DNA of 64,000 nt from Paraspadella gotoi (GCA_051294375.1 CM119269.1:7421446-7485445), one strand, 5' to 3'; shown: positions 12,931-24,894, numbered from the stretch's first letter. Notes: generated by a model not told the origin, from the sequence alone. Program-made: numbers and translations.

Positions 12931-14795
12931 ATTATTTTAAATTAATTTAATATTGTAAACTTTAAATAATTATTTTTATTTCAATTAATTTAATCAATAA
13001 ATTACCGCTAATGATCGTGCGGCAGATCGGCATTGTGTTGCTCAAACTGTTATTTAATAATTTTGCATTTATTTATTTTATATAATTTTTTTTATTGCTT
13101 TTTTGTTCAGTCAAGAGAGGAAAAGAAAGAAGATTAGAGGAAGAGAGTGTGTGTGAGATTTAAGTACTGTATAAGTCATAATATTATGCAATATTGCCAA
13201 TTAAAACGATCAATCCTTTTGTTTAAAACTTGTTTGTAACATGAAAAACGTTATGATTTAAAAAAAGAGACTTAAATTTAAAGAAAAATAATAAAAATAT
13301 AAGAATTTAAAATTTTAATATAGAATTAAAAAAGTTTAATTAAAATTTTAATTTAACTTAATTACAGTTTTTGTTCAGATAGAAAAAATCTTTTTTTAAG
13401 CCTCAGATTTTATTTAAATATATTTAAAAAGAATAATTAAAAAAAATAAATATTGTAATTTTTTGATAAGATCTCGACCAAAGAGGAAAAAAAGAATAAA
13501 AGAAAAAAAATAAAAGGGAGAGAATAAGAAAAAATTGAAAAAAAAAATTAGGAGCAAACCAATTTTAAATGTTGAAAATACACGGTAGGGCAGAGAGGAT
13601 GTGAAAAGAACACAAAAAAGTGCCATCCTGAAAACTATAAAATCTTTAAAGTATAACCCAATACCCATGAGACACTTAATTAGTAGGTCAGTAAAAATTC
13701 ATTTAAGGTACGTTTTATTTTAAATGCTCATTCAAGTTTTTTAACATTTTTATAAAATTTTTTTAAATAGTTTAGTGGAAAATTGCTTTACAAATTTTAA
13801 GTGTTTATACATCTATCATTATCTACAGAGCATAAGCTTTAATTTGAGACCTCTCACCAACTTTTACGATTTTTTTGTTATTGAATTATAGTAAAAATCA
13901 TTAATTTACAAAAAAAAAATAATAATCAATCAGGTTTTTTCAAAACGGATTCTTTTTTAAAAATAAAAGTACAAATAGCGTTCTCAAAATGCAGTTCTAC
14001 TTATTTAGCCCTAAAAACAAAATTAAAAAAAAATTGTATAAATTTATTATAAAAATAAATAATACAGATATTTTATTTTTTAAGAAAAATATTGATATTT
14101 GATTAAAAAACTTAATCTCAAATAAAAATAACAGATAATATTAGTTGAGCATTTAATTCAAATCATATCCAGGCTTAAAAAGTAATTATATAATTATTAC
14201 TTATCAACAAAAAAAATTTATTCATAAATTATATTATAATAATAACCACTCAATATTTGATAAATATTAATTATACAGACAAATTATTGTAAAAATATTT
14301 AACTAAACATAATGATCTTAACTTTTAATACTTAATTATAGTATATATTAATTTTTTTTAAATATTTTTTTATTTTTAAAGTTTTATATTAAATATATTA
14401 TTTTAAAAAAAACTTATTATTAAAGCCTAATAAGTAGAAATGTCATTTTGATAACATATTTGTATTTATTTTTAAAAGAAATAATCTGTTCAATGGTATT
14501 ATATAATTTTTTTGAAAAAAATATTTAATTTTAACTTATATTTTTCAAAGCAAAAGTAATAGAAAGTTTGGAGTGGTTTTCCAAATTAAAGCTTATGTTT
14601 GTAGATTAATGACCAGACATATAGAAACATTCAAATTGTAAGCATATTCCATAACTCCTTAAAATTTTCAGGAATTGTTATTGTTTGCCAAATTCTTTTT
14701 ATAAAAAATTTTAAAAAAAAACCTGCCTTTATTCGAATTTTTACTGACCTACCTGCGGTTCATCTCAGGCGAATTAAAATAACTTAAAAATAATT

Positions 14796-14876
14796 TCATC
14801 GCTCCCGGGATTCGAACCCGGGCCGAGGGCTCGGTCTGTCTGGCTCTCGGCCTCAGCTATCAAGGCAACCCTTAAG
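14796..14876 (-). repeat. tRNA-derived SINE head or tRNA-like pseudogene
   Basis: On the minus strand an A-box-like TAGCTGAGGCC precedes a perfect B box GGTTCGAATCC inside the T-arm hairpin cccgggttcgaatcccggg. The anticodon arm and acceptor stem do not fold as a normal tRNA, so a SINE head or tRNA pseudogene is more likely than a functional tRNA. Confidence 0.55.
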
Positions 14877-15346
14877 TCCGAAAAGCTCAGAAATTCATCT
14901 ATTTTAGGCTTAATCAAATTCGAGAGCCTTTTGTTTTTATCGAATCAGAGCTCAACAACAGAGGTCCTTTCCCGCCTGATTTCAACTTAACTTGAAAATT
15001 TGATGTACTTTAATGATTGTTTCCACTGATTTCACATTGCCTTCTGATCTTGGATTCTGAAAATAAAATGTTTTTACATCAAAACATAATAAACAATTTT
15101 ATTTAATCATTCTCTACAATTGTAAATAACATTCACTCTGAGGAAAAGTTTATCTTCAATTAGAATTCAATTTAAAACAATTTTTGATCTAAGTTCTCAA
15201 TACATTGATTGCCTTCCCTGCGACACACAACGTTTAGAACCAATCATTCAGTTATCCTGGATTAAGTTCATACTGTTTGGTAAAAACCTTTAACTCGCCG
15301 CGGCCACACTCTGGCCATCCCCGACATCTCGAACGCCAACCAACCT

Positions 15347-15527
15347 TCAACGAGGAGACGACCAGGCCGGCGACAGGAGCAGCTTAAACTCTCCCTGACT
15401 TGGTAGATTGGGTTCGCGACACCGGTTATAAGCAACCGTTCCCCAATCCTTTGCTCGCGGGAACACCTTTTTCAATTCTTTTTCATCCGCCAACATCGCG
15501 AGGCCCTCGACGCATTTCGACAGGACT
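15347..15527 (-). pseudogene. GC-rich ORF fragment in the spacer
   Basis: The minus strand stays open for about 60 codons (includes CVEGLAMLADEKELKK, then FPRAKDWGTVAYNRC) before a tga stop. GC content is far above the surroundings. It is probably the C-terminal end of a retroelement or captured coding fragment. The family is not recognised. Confidence 0.35.
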
Positions 15528-16360
15528 TTTTTGTCATAACTTTTGAACGGATTATCCGATTTTGAAGCAATTTTGCAGGAAGATAATATTCAAAATTTCC
15601 TATCGATTGGTGCCCAATTCATTGAGAAATACTTAATGGTTTAGAAACGATGCACATCCCCACTTTATCGTGTTGTTTAATTGTCATTTATTGATCTGTT
15701 TTACTTTACAGTGAAATGAGTGCCGTGTTGTTGTCGATAAATGATAAGTGTCAGAATACTTAGAATACAAGGTTCTAGGCAAGCGTCTCCTCATGGCATT
15801 NNNNNNNNNNNNNNNNNNNNNNNNNNNNNNNNNNNNNNNNNNNNNNNNNNNNNNNNNNNNNNNNNNNNNNNNNNNNNNNNNNNNNNNNNNNNNNNNNNNN
15901 NNNNNNNNNNNNNNNNNNNNNNNNNNNNNNNNNNNNNNNNNNNNNNNNNNNNNNNNNNNNNNNNNNNNNNNNNNNNNNNNNNNNNNNNNNNNNNNNNNCC
16001 CGCTCTGAATGATGTGAGCCACCTTCGCCCACTGGCGAATCTCCATAAATCCGCCTCCAACAATGACAACAATAATGACGATAACAATTGACTTACTTGA
16101 TTGATTTATTGAATAAATGATTAATTGATAAATAAATTTATTGATTGAATAATTAATTAATAGATAAATAAATTGATTTATTGAATAATTAATTAATTTA
16201 TTACCGCTAATGATCATAGTCAGATCCGACATTGTTTGTTCAAACTTGTTATCTTATGTAAAGCTTATCACAAGATTTTACTGAGGTGGTAAAAAGATTA
16301 CTTCCGTCAAAAAGTATTTAATCCCAAAAAATGAGAAATGTCGTGGGCATGATCAAAAAT
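15523..16360 (+). repeat. Third, direct copy of the 7.13-7.89 kb arm segment
   Basis: From cataacttttgaacggatta through aatgagaaatgtcgtgggca this segment follows the left arm in the same orientation, including the GC-rich island (interrupted by the N gap). Confidence 0.8.
15801..15998. other. Assembly gap (198 N)
   Basis: The flanks match positions about 7,410 and 7,530 of the left arm, so the missing sequence is probably the GC-rich island. Confidence 0.99.
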
Positions 16361-17710
16361 CATTATGTTTATTAATATTTTTACATATTTGTCTATAATT
16401 AATATTTATCAAATATTGAGTGAGTTATTATTATAATATAATTTTATGAATAAATTTTTTTGTTGATAAGTAATAAATTATATAATTACTTTTTAAAGCT
16501 GGATATGATTTTGAATTAAAGTGCTCAACTAATATTTATCTGTTATTTTATTTGAGATTAAGTTTTAATCAAATATCACATATTTTTCTTAAAAAAATAA
16601 AATTATCTGTATTATTTATTTTTTATAATAAATTTATATCAATTTTTTTTTAAATTTGTTTTAGGGCTAAATAAGTAGAACTGCATTTTGAGAACCTATT
16701 TGTACTTTTATTTTTAAAAAAGAATCCGTTTGAAAAAACTGATTGATTATTATTTTTTTTTTAAATTATGATTTTTACTTATAATTCAATAACAAAAAAT
16801 CGTAAAAAGTTGGAGAGGTCTCAAATTAAAGCTTATGCTCTGTAGATAATGATAGATGTATAAAACATTAAAATTGTAAGCATTTCACTAAACTATTTAA
16901 AAAATTTTATAAAAAAATTTAAAAAACTTTAATGAGCATTTAAAAAAAACCTACCTTTATCGAATTTTACTGACCTACTACATTAAGTGTCTCATGGGTA
17001 ATTGGTATACTTTAAGATTTTATAGGTTTCAGAGATGGCACTTTTTTTGTTTCTTTCACATCCTCTCTCCCTACCGTGTATTTTCAACATTTAAAATTGT
17101 TTGCTCCTAATTTTTTTTTTCAATTTTTCTTATCTCTTCTTTATTTTTTTCTTTATTCTTTTTTCCTCTTTGTCGAGAATCTATGAAAAAAATTACATAT
17201 TTATTTTTTTAATTATTCTTTTTAATATATTTAAATAAATCTGAGCTAAAAAAGATTTTTTCTATCGAACAAAAACTGTAATTAAGTTAATTAAAATTTA
17301 AATTAAACTTTTTTAATTCTATAAATTAAAAATTTTATTTCTTATATTTTTATTATTTTTCTTTAAATTAAGTCTCTTTTTTTTAAATCCATAACGTTTT
17401 TCATGTTACAAAAGTTTAAACCAAAAGGATTGATCTGTTTTATTGGCAATATTGCATAATATTATGCTTATACATACTTAAATCTCTAACACACACTCTC
17501 TCTCTATCTTCTTTCTTTTCCTCTCTTGCACTGAAACAAAAAGCAAATAAAAAAAATATATAAAATAAATAAATCAAAATTATTAATAAACAAGTTTGAG
17601 CAAACAATGCCGGATCTGCCCACGATCATTAGCGTAATTAATTGATTAATTAATTGAATAAAAATAAATTATTTAAGTAATTACATATTAATTAATTAAA
17701 ATAATAACAT

Positions 17711-18069
17711 CAAGATAAAATTCCCAGACCGAACACTTCAGGAGCCGTCTATTGGGCGGCCTGTGCAGGGAAGGGCAACCAACCCTGCACAGCAGCATAC
17801 GTGGGCGAGACAGGAAAGTCTCTGTCAGATCGGTTCAAACAGCACACAAAGCATATCGGGACCCACGTGGTCATTACTTATCGGCTATTGCTGAGCACAC
17901 AGCAACCTCCCGCCATCTGTTCAGAGAAACTGACTGTCTCGTGCTGTCCCATGACCAAAACTGGTTCACTAGAGGTATTAGAGAGGCGATTTACATCAAA
18001 GCCCTCGAGCCCTCTCTGAATCGTGATGGAGGACGATTCGACTCCCTCCAAGATATGATTCGCTAATTA
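17711..18069 (+). mobile_element. Penelope-like element GIY-YIG endonuclease, 5'-truncated
   Basis: The translation gives AAYVGETGKSLSDRFKQHTK, then (after a frameshift near 17,860) DPRGHYLSAIAEHTATSRHL, REAIYIKALEPSLNRDGG and a stop at 18,066. The YVG-x11-R start, the AEH motif and the LNRDGG end match the GIY-YIG endonuclease domain that follows reverse transcriptase in Penelope-like elements. The reverse transcriptase is absent: the 1.3 kb upstream is AT-rich and closed in all frames. The copy is therefore dead, although its GC-rich codons stand out. GC-rich 3' sequence and a ribozyme-like motif follow. Confidence 0.75.
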
Positions 18070-18500
18070 AAATGGAGGTGGAACGCCCAGCACCACCCCA
18101 ACCGCACGGTGATTCCCTGTCCCCACTCAACGGGTCAGACGGAGGCCTCCCAGCAGGCAATGGACGCACGATACCTCTCCCAAACCTGCAGCACCTTGGT
18201 GTGACTCTTCTCACACTGAGCGTCGCCCAAAACGACGGCTGCAGGAGGAGGGAGAGGAGTCTGTATCACCTGCAGCAAAGCAGGCCAGAACAGGCATTTG
18301 CCCGCCTTGCCGTCAGGCGAGAGGAGGGACTTCGGCAGGCTTATCAGGCCAGAGGGATATCAGAGTGGCATTGGGCATTTTTCCAGGCGGCTCGTTACCA
18401 GATCCTGGACAATCTCGATCCATGACGATACCTCTCAGCCCATGACAAGTCAATGACCCGATCATATCATCAACGTCCTGCTTTGCCAGGCCGGGGGGGG
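18070..18500 (+). mobile_element. GC-rich 3' region of the Penelope-like element
   Basis: GC-rich DNA directly after the endonuclease stop, with a counterpart at about 12,130-12,590 in the left arm. A plus-strand frame is open at 18,072-18,425 (includes GLRQAYQARGISEWHW), but overlapping frames are open too, so I treat it as probable 3' untranslated element sequence. It ends in a G-run (ggggggggg) at about 18,493. Confidence 0.45.
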
Positions 18501-18692
18501 GGCAGCTCATTTTGAGCTCTTTATTTTCTCTAATTCTACAACTTAGCTATCCCTAACTACACATTCTCCTTTTCTCTTTCTCTTTATTTCAATCTTAATT
18601 AACAAACTAGTTAAAATATTCTCAGTTAAATCTACTAGTTTAAGCATTAAGTATATTTATTTATTGTTATTGAATTATTTATTCCTTTATCT

Positions 18693-18990
18693 TTGTTGTA
18701 CATTACAAAAAATGTAAATATTTTCTCTCTCTCTGTTCTTCAAATTTTCACTATTCACATTTCAACCACTTTCCTCTTCTTCTCTCTCCTTACCTTTACC
18801 TGTCCTCAATCTGACCACTGTCCTTATCTCAACCTTTGTTGGAAGCTTTATCTCTCTCTCTCTGTCTCTCTCTCTCTCTCTCAATCTCTCTCTCTCTCTC
18901 TCTCTCTGACTCAATGTTAAGAGAAAAATTTGCTGATTAATCAAACGCTGATGAAGGCTTATACTTAAAGCCGAAACATGTCCTATGTAA
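18693..18990 (+). mobile_element. Terminal-repeat-like end of Penelope-like element with CT tract
   Basis: The segment starts near tttatctttgttgtacatta, passes a CT-rich stretch (18,850-18,908) and ends with the ribozyme-like motif. A related copy in opposite orientation lies at about 19,410-19,700 (same tttgttgtacattgc start on the minus strand), giving a tail-to-tail pair. Left-arm counterparts lie at about 10,760-11,030 and 11,690-11,940. Confidence 0.5.
18940..18990 (+). ncRNA. Hammerhead-ribozyme-like motif (right arm, plus strand)
   Basis: CTGATGA (18,948-18,954), helix II GGCTT/AAGCC, GAAA (18,973-18,976), then CATGTCC. The box ACATGTC gives a minimal helix III (A-U, C-G) followed by a GTC cleavage triplet. 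ACATGT is self-complementary, as expected for ribozymes that act as dimers. An extra A precedes helix II. It lies just 3' of a GIY-YIG remnant, as in known Penelope-like elements. Confidence 0.5.
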
Positions 18991-19421
18991 AAATAAATCG
19001 TTGTACATAAACAAATGAACTTTGTCTTTCTCTAATAATAACATCGAACATTTGGGAGCTCAAATGATTTGAACAAAGACAACGACGATGAACACAATGA
19101 CGAAAACGACAACGAAGTCTTTGTACTTTGTGAGCCGTAGTACAGTAGTGATCAATAAGAATGACCTGTTTTTACCCAATCTTGTTATGGATGACCTTTT
19201 TCTCAGCCAATGTAAATACTAGTTGTTGTTGTTATTATTTTTATCATTTTTACTTTTTTACTGTTTTTGACAATACCAGGTTTTCTTTATCACAAAAAAC
19301 ACGCCAAAATTTTTTTATAAATTTTTGTTTTGATCACCGCAAACATTATAAAAATATTTCATTAATTAATTTAGAGAAAGCAAAGAATTTTGAATTTGTA
19401 ACAACGATTTTTAATTAATAG

Positions 19422-19477
19422 TTGACATGTTTCGGCTTGTTTACTTCAAGCCTTCTATCAGCATATGACATCTATAG
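19422..19477 (-). ncRNA. Hammerhead-ribozyme-like motif (right arm, minus strand)
   Basis: On the minus strand CTGAT(A)GA is followed by helix GGCTTG/CAAGCC, GAAA and CATGTC. A single inserted A interrupts the first box compared with the left-arm copy at 10,988. An outer helix (ATATG with CATGT) can also form, so a plain hairpin is an alternative reading. Confidence 0.4.
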
Positions 19478-20929
19478 AGAGAAGAGAGAAAAGAGAGGGT
19501 AAAAGTTTCAACAAAGTGGTTAGACAGAATAGTGGTCAGATGTGAGGACAGGTTGAAGGTAAGGGCAGATTGAGTGAGTTGTGAAAAGAAGTGAAACTTG
19601 TTAAAGAGAGAAGGTGAGAGAGAGAGAGAGAAACAAAACAACAGGGATAAATAAATAATAAAGATACATTTTTGCAATGTACAACAAAGATAAAGAGTTT
19701 AATTAATTAAAAAATGATGGCAACCACGACAATGATAATACCGACGATGACAAATTGAATTATTGCTTAATTTTTTTAATTGATTGATTGAATATTTGAT
19801 TAATTGATTGAATAATTAATTAACTGATCAGTTCTGGCATTGTGAGCTCAAACTTGTTTGTTTTTTTGTCTTTTCATTATGACAAAAGAAATGACTACCC
19901 TGATGATGATTATGATGACAACAAGGATAGCACCATTATATTAATTGAATGATTGATTGATCAAATAAAATAAATTCATATCAGGCCTGTTAATTTTTAG
20001 TCTTTTGTCAGGTCACTGACAGGACAAAAGCAACCACGATGTTGGAGATGACATTGTTTAATTGATTGATTAATTAATGTAATTAATTATTGATTAATAA
20101 ATTAATTGAATATTAATTGATTGATAAAAATGATTCATTAATTTTTAAGTGATTTTGATTGATAGTTGTTTAGTTAATTGATTGTATTAATTAATTGATT
20201 AATTGAATAATTAATGCAGCTTGTATTTATATTTAAAAAAAGAAAAAGAAAATAGGGAAAAAGGTTTTTTTTTTCATTTAACTCATTTCCACTCGAACGA
20301 TTCTTACAATCTTACAAATCTTACAATTTTCATAGTAAAAATTTCACTTGTTATTTGTTACCAAAAAAAGATTGTTTAAAATTATTTTACCAATGAATAC
20401 TATGTCTAAAAAGAGTATTTTTATAAATAATAACAAATGTAAAATTTCTAAGAAAGGAAGCGATGTGCACTCGAAACCGAAAGCAATCCGGGCTAAAAAA
20501 GTAAGGATTGCACCGAAAACGGGAGCGGGAGGGGTCTTGGAAGCGCGGATTGGCAGCGGCGGAAAAATCGATCGCTTCCACATCTCTGTTTAAACCCATC
20601 ACAGAACCTTATAAAAAAATTGAAAGCTTTGTTATTGTTTTTAATATTAAATAAATTTATTAAATAATTTTTCTAGATATTTAAATTTTTGTTAGGTTGG
20701 TACATGTAAAAGTTCTTACTTGTCATTTTATTTTGATATTCTTGATTTAGGATAGATTAATCTAGCAGAAAAACCTAAAATAATGTGATAAAAAATATTT
20801 TAAAAGTAAAAGCAGTAAAAAAACAGTAATTTTTTTTATTGCTAGGTGATTCGGTATCTTCGCAGTCGATAATCTGTTTTCATGGGAGTTCAACAAGTTT
20901 TTTTTATTGATATCACAAATGTTATCTGC

Positions 20930-22040
20930 AGTATCTTTATCTAGCGGTGGCTACCGAATACAGAATTGAGCATTTAACTTTCAAAAGCTCAATCAATAAA
21001 ATTATCTACATGATATATGGAACATTTCAGGATGTGTTGGTCTCTGCATTTCTTCTACTTCATTTTTTCGTTCAGCATCAAAATGTTCATTTATCTTTGT
21101 TTTCTAGCACCTTTGATGGATTTAGAGTTTTTACTTTCAAAGAAATTGAACTACTTATGAAAACTCATAATTAACTTTGGGTTTGGATCAAAGAAAACAA
21201 TACCTAAACTAAAATCAATTGAATTTCAAATGATATTGATGCCATTGTTTTCTAATCTTTATATTAATCGATGTTTGTAAAATACCTGGACCATCAAAGT
21301 TTGAGTATATCTATAACAAAATTGATGGATGATACAGAATTCAAATTTGGACTTTACAATAGACAGACAGTGTATGTGCCTGGGTTGAAAATTCTCTTGA
21401 TAACGATAATAACTTTTGTTTAGTTCCAGAATACATGTTTTTCAAAGTCCAATTAAGCATATTATTGTCTTACTTGAGTCGAAAGAAATATCAGCAGATA
21501 CATGGTTCTTTGAACTAGGAAACCATAATTTTTTATCTTACAATTTTTCTTCTATTCAAATAAATTGAGCATTCTAGATATTGTTATAACGCTGCCATTC
21601 ATTGTATGGATAATACAAGAAAAGGCACATCTAAAATATTTTTTTGTTTGGCCTATATTATTTTCTTTTCTATGATGATATATAAATTTAATTTCTATGA
21701 ATCATTATGAAAAAAAATGTGAGAAACATGTTATACTTCTGCAAAGTGGATTGCCGCAACTATTACGGTGAAACTGTGGATGACTGTAAATAGGATCATT
21801 TTTTTACCTATTTAAAAAGATCCTCTCTAATTTATTTTACTGTTTTTTGGCAGTTTTGTTATTAAGAACATTAAAGCAATTATTTTTTTGAAACAATGCA
21901 AAAAATTCAGAGATATTTTATTTTTGTCATGGTAGTGCGTCACATCACAAGTACCATATTTATAATTAAAACTTTAATGGCTGCTGGAGACAAGAAACCT
22001 TTAAAGACAAAGATTTTTAATTTATGCAATTCTCTCTAAT
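20930..22040 (+). pseudogene. Degenerate multi-pass membrane protein gene (right-arm copy)
   Basis: The reading begins VATEYRIEHLTFKSSINKII and continues through FVQHQNVHLSL, then frame-shifted blocks equivalent to QTVYVPGL, the VDDCK segment and the final hydrophobic helices. The 75-codon piece at 20,947-21,174 is open. Several indels separate the rest. It is the same gene as at 8,345-9,545 and 28,350-29,558. It is AT-rich and hydrophobic with no recognised family. Confidence 0.5.
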
Positions 22041-22116
22041 CACTAATAATGCAAAAGAAATAAAGGAAAGTCTTTTGACTATTCTATATTAGGAAACAAT
22101 TTTTTTTTCTTTCTGT

Positions 22117-22404
22117 GTGTTTCTTTTTTGCCATTTTTCTATAACACTTTTCTACTACTCACACTGTTTTTTAAAAAGTGTTTTCACCACAGTTTATGTT
22201 GTTTTTTGGATATTTTTTTTATTTTTTTTATATTTCGTTCTTAAATCCATATTCAAAGATGAAAATATTAAACTAGAATCAGATAACCCGGAGTTTTTAG
22301 TAATTCTTTTTGATCTGCGCTATTATATTGTTTATTTATGTAAAACTAAATTGGCCGAGGTGCAAGACCTAATGAAGTTTCTCAATTGTGAACGACTTTT
22401 TTAG
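22117..22404 (+). CDS. Small AT-rich hydrophobic ORF, 95 aa
   Basis: The N-terminal half is almost entirely hydrophobic and aromatic (VFTTVYVVFWIFFLFFLYFV), suggesting one or two membrane segments, followed by a polar C-terminal half (CKTKLAEVQDLMKFLNCERL). The left-arm counterpart (about 7,990-8,250) is interrupted. It lies just downstream of the larger membrane-protein relic on the same strand and could be its last part, or a second small gene. Real coding is uncertain because the region is T-rich. Confidence 0.3.
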   Translation: MFLFCHFSITLFYYSHCFLKSVFTTVYVVFWIFFLFFLYFVLKSIFKDENIKLESDNPEFLVILFDLRYYIVYLCKTKLAEVQDLMKFLNCERLF

Positions 22405-22740
22405 TTTATACAATGAACTTACTGACTTTCATAATTTAGATATGCTAGTTTTTTGATCATGCCCACGACATTTCTCATTTTTTGATAAATACTTTTGACG
22501 GAAGTAATCTTTTTACCACCTCAGTAAAATCTTGTGATAAGCTTTAGCATAAGAATACAAGTTTGAGACAAACAATGTCGGATCTGACTATGATCATTAG
22601 CGGTAATAAATTAATTATTATTTCAATAAATCAATTTATTTATCTATTAATTAATTATTCAATCAATAAATTTATTTATCATTAATCATTTATTCAATAA
22701 ATCAATCAAGTAAGTCAATTGTTATCGTCATTATTGTTGT

Positions 22741-22935
22741 CATTGTTGGAGGCGGATTTATGGAGATTCGCCAGTGGGCGAAGGTGGCTCACATCATTCA
22801 GAGCGGGTTGCATCGGGTCTCCAACGACGTCCTCCAAACTGGGTCTGTTCGGGCGGCGCGGTCGACAGAAGCAACAGTCTTATAATGTATGGATCTGAGA
22901 GAAGACAGAAGCACACAATGCCATGAGGGGACGCT
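22741..22935 (+). pseudogene. GC-rich island with open frame (right-arm copy)
   Basis: The frame GGGFMEIRQWAKVAHIIQSG continues to RVSNDVLQTGSVRAARST before a stop. It is mirrored at 7,385-7,600 and partly at 15,999-16,050. It is a short coding-like fragment of unknown family carried by the repeat. Confidence 0.4.
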
Positions 22936-24869
22936 TGCCTAGAACCTTGTATTCTAAGTATTCTGACACTTATCATTTATCGACAACAACACGGCACTCA
23001 TTTCACTGTAAAGTAAAACAGATCAATATGACAATTAAACAACACGATAAATGGGGATGTGCATCGTTTCTAAACCATTAAGTATTTCTCAATGAATTGG
23101 GCACCAATCGATAGGAAATTTTGAATATTATCTTCCTGCAAAATTGCTTCAAAATCGGATAATCGTTCAAAAGTTATGACAAAAAGCGATCGCGAAAAAC
23201 GCACTTCAAAACGATCAACTTTCGCTTAAAATTTTACTCATTTTGATCGGCGATTCGGATTAGGCGCGATCCGGGCCTCATAAGAAGTAATTAAATAATC
23301 GAAAGCAAGAAAATATAGAATTCTAATGAGTATAAGTTATAAAAATACTATAATTATGATAGAATATAAAAGAGAAAAGATAAAGAGAGCAAAAGATAGG
23401 GACCGGAAGTGTTTGGTGAGTTTTTTATTTTTCTATTTCCGGAAAACATAGGGAATCGAAACAAAAAAGAAGGCATTTTAAAAAAAATTACTGTATAAAA
23501 CATATTGAAAGATAAGACTTGATCTTTGGAAAACAAAATGCACAAAACATAATTCTAACTGTTATGCAAAAAATAATAATTTAAATTACAATTATCTAGT
23601 ATTATTTGAAAGTTTAACATTTGTTTGTACACAGTATCAAGAAAACAATTTCGGGGTAAAACCCTAAGGTAACATATGATGCTAAAGCCTTTGCTTAACC
23701 TTTATCACCATCTTTTAAACCTTGAAAATGATCCCCTGATGTCCCGGCCAATAATACACGAATATATTTTTCAAAAGTTATTTTACTGTGTATCATCAGA
23801 TAAATTGATCTCTGAGTATAAAATTGGTGTAATCTCTTCCCTATTATGTTAAGAATCTATATATGTTTTCTAGACTCTGGTATATTCCATTGTTTAGTAG
23901 ATTTGTCTCATATTTTCATTTATTGTTTAATTAAATATCTTTTTTTGACAAAATATTTTTTCAAAGTTTTAACATGAAAATACAGAAACATTTTATCGCA
24001 ACATTTATTGAAATTTTGAAGAAATTGATTAGATGGTTTGGTAAGGCACGATTTTAATTTTTTTTATCCACAATTTAACACTTTTTCACACTATTCATGA
24101 ATTTTTCAAGTTGCAAGATTAAAACCGAAAAAATTATCGACGGAGATTTAGACGAGAATCTCGCTTAAAAAAAATTCAACATTTTTCTAATAGAGATTTC
24201 CGTTAAAATCTGACTACCCATATTGCAAATGAGATTGCCAGAAATTCGGGTAAAAAACAGTTGTAAAAACACACGATTCCGATAGGTTATATCTTAAGAG
24301 CTCGCCAAATTTGTCTTATGCATTGTCGATTCTAAGAGTTTTTCACCAGGAGTCAATTCGGGAAAAATCTTCTATGGCGAAAATCTTCCAAATAAGGGGT
24401 CGATTTTCCGAAGATTTTGGTTATATTCATATATTCTATGGTAGGATTTTTTTGAAACTTAATATTATAATATATTGCCATCATTCTACCTTGGCGTATA
24501 AGAATATATTAAAAAAAACCTCGGCTTTGTTCGTCAGAGCTTAGTCCTAAGTTTGCGCCTTTTGATGAAGGCGGAAGATTTCAAAATATTTCGATTTTCT
24601 TAAAATATAAATAAATGAGGATTTTGATTTATTTCCTCGTGGCAAGAAAAGACAAAATACCATTAATTTAAAACTACATCTAATTCTTTATGAAATGTTT
24701 ATCTTTAATGGCTTCGTTAATGCCAAAAGATAATGTTTGGTTAATACGATTCTGGCAGGTACAGGGAGCTTTCAATGTTGGATGTGATACGAAAAAACTT
24801 GTAATATAATCGAAATGAAAGAATAAGGAAAAAAAAATTTTTCATACTGTAAAAAATACTTGCCTTTTA

Positions 24870-24894
24870 NNNNNNNNNNNNNNNNNNNNNNNNN
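24870..24894. other. Assembly gap (25 N)
   Basis: The gap ends the right arm; DNA beyond it (24,895-25,430) matches the spacer sequence at 14,310-14,760 rather than the DNA left of 5,400. Confidence 0.99.

Larger units (their letters stand above)
5400..14290 (+). repeat. Left arm of a giant inverted repeat
   Basis: Reading the plus strand rightwards from 5,400 matches the reverse complement of 24,869 leftwards. Anchor pairs include 7,040 with 23,280, 7,600 with 22,745, 9,460 with 20,950, 10,200 with 20,215, 11,930 with 18,693, 12,930 with 17,700 and 14,100 with 16,570. The arms differ by many single-base indels, and the left arm has a block at about 11,480-11,690 that has no counterpart in the right arm. 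The arm includes a minus-strand Penelope-like endonuclease remnant, a ribozyme-like motif and a minus-strand membrane-protein relic. It contains an N gap at 6,098-6,122. Confidence 0.88.
14291..16369. other. Spacer between the inverted-repeat arms
   Basis: This is a mosaic. Bases about 14,310-14,760 closely match 24,896-25,330 and more distantly the arm-internal sequence at 16,600-17,000. A SINE-like tRNA head and an ORF fragment follow, then a direct copy of 7,130-7,890 at 15,523-16,360. A 198-N gap lies at 15,801-15,998. No intact gene is seen. Confidence 0.6.
16370..24869 (-). repeat. Right arm of the giant inverted repeat
   Basis: Reverse complement of the left arm. The outer end stops exactly at the N gap at 24,870-24,894, so its true limit is unknown. 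Frames are generally better preserved here than in the left arm. Confidence 0.88.

Noticed and set aside
15684-16232. Frames spanning the 198-N gap
   Set aside because: Most of the frame is unknown bases, so it cannot be supported.
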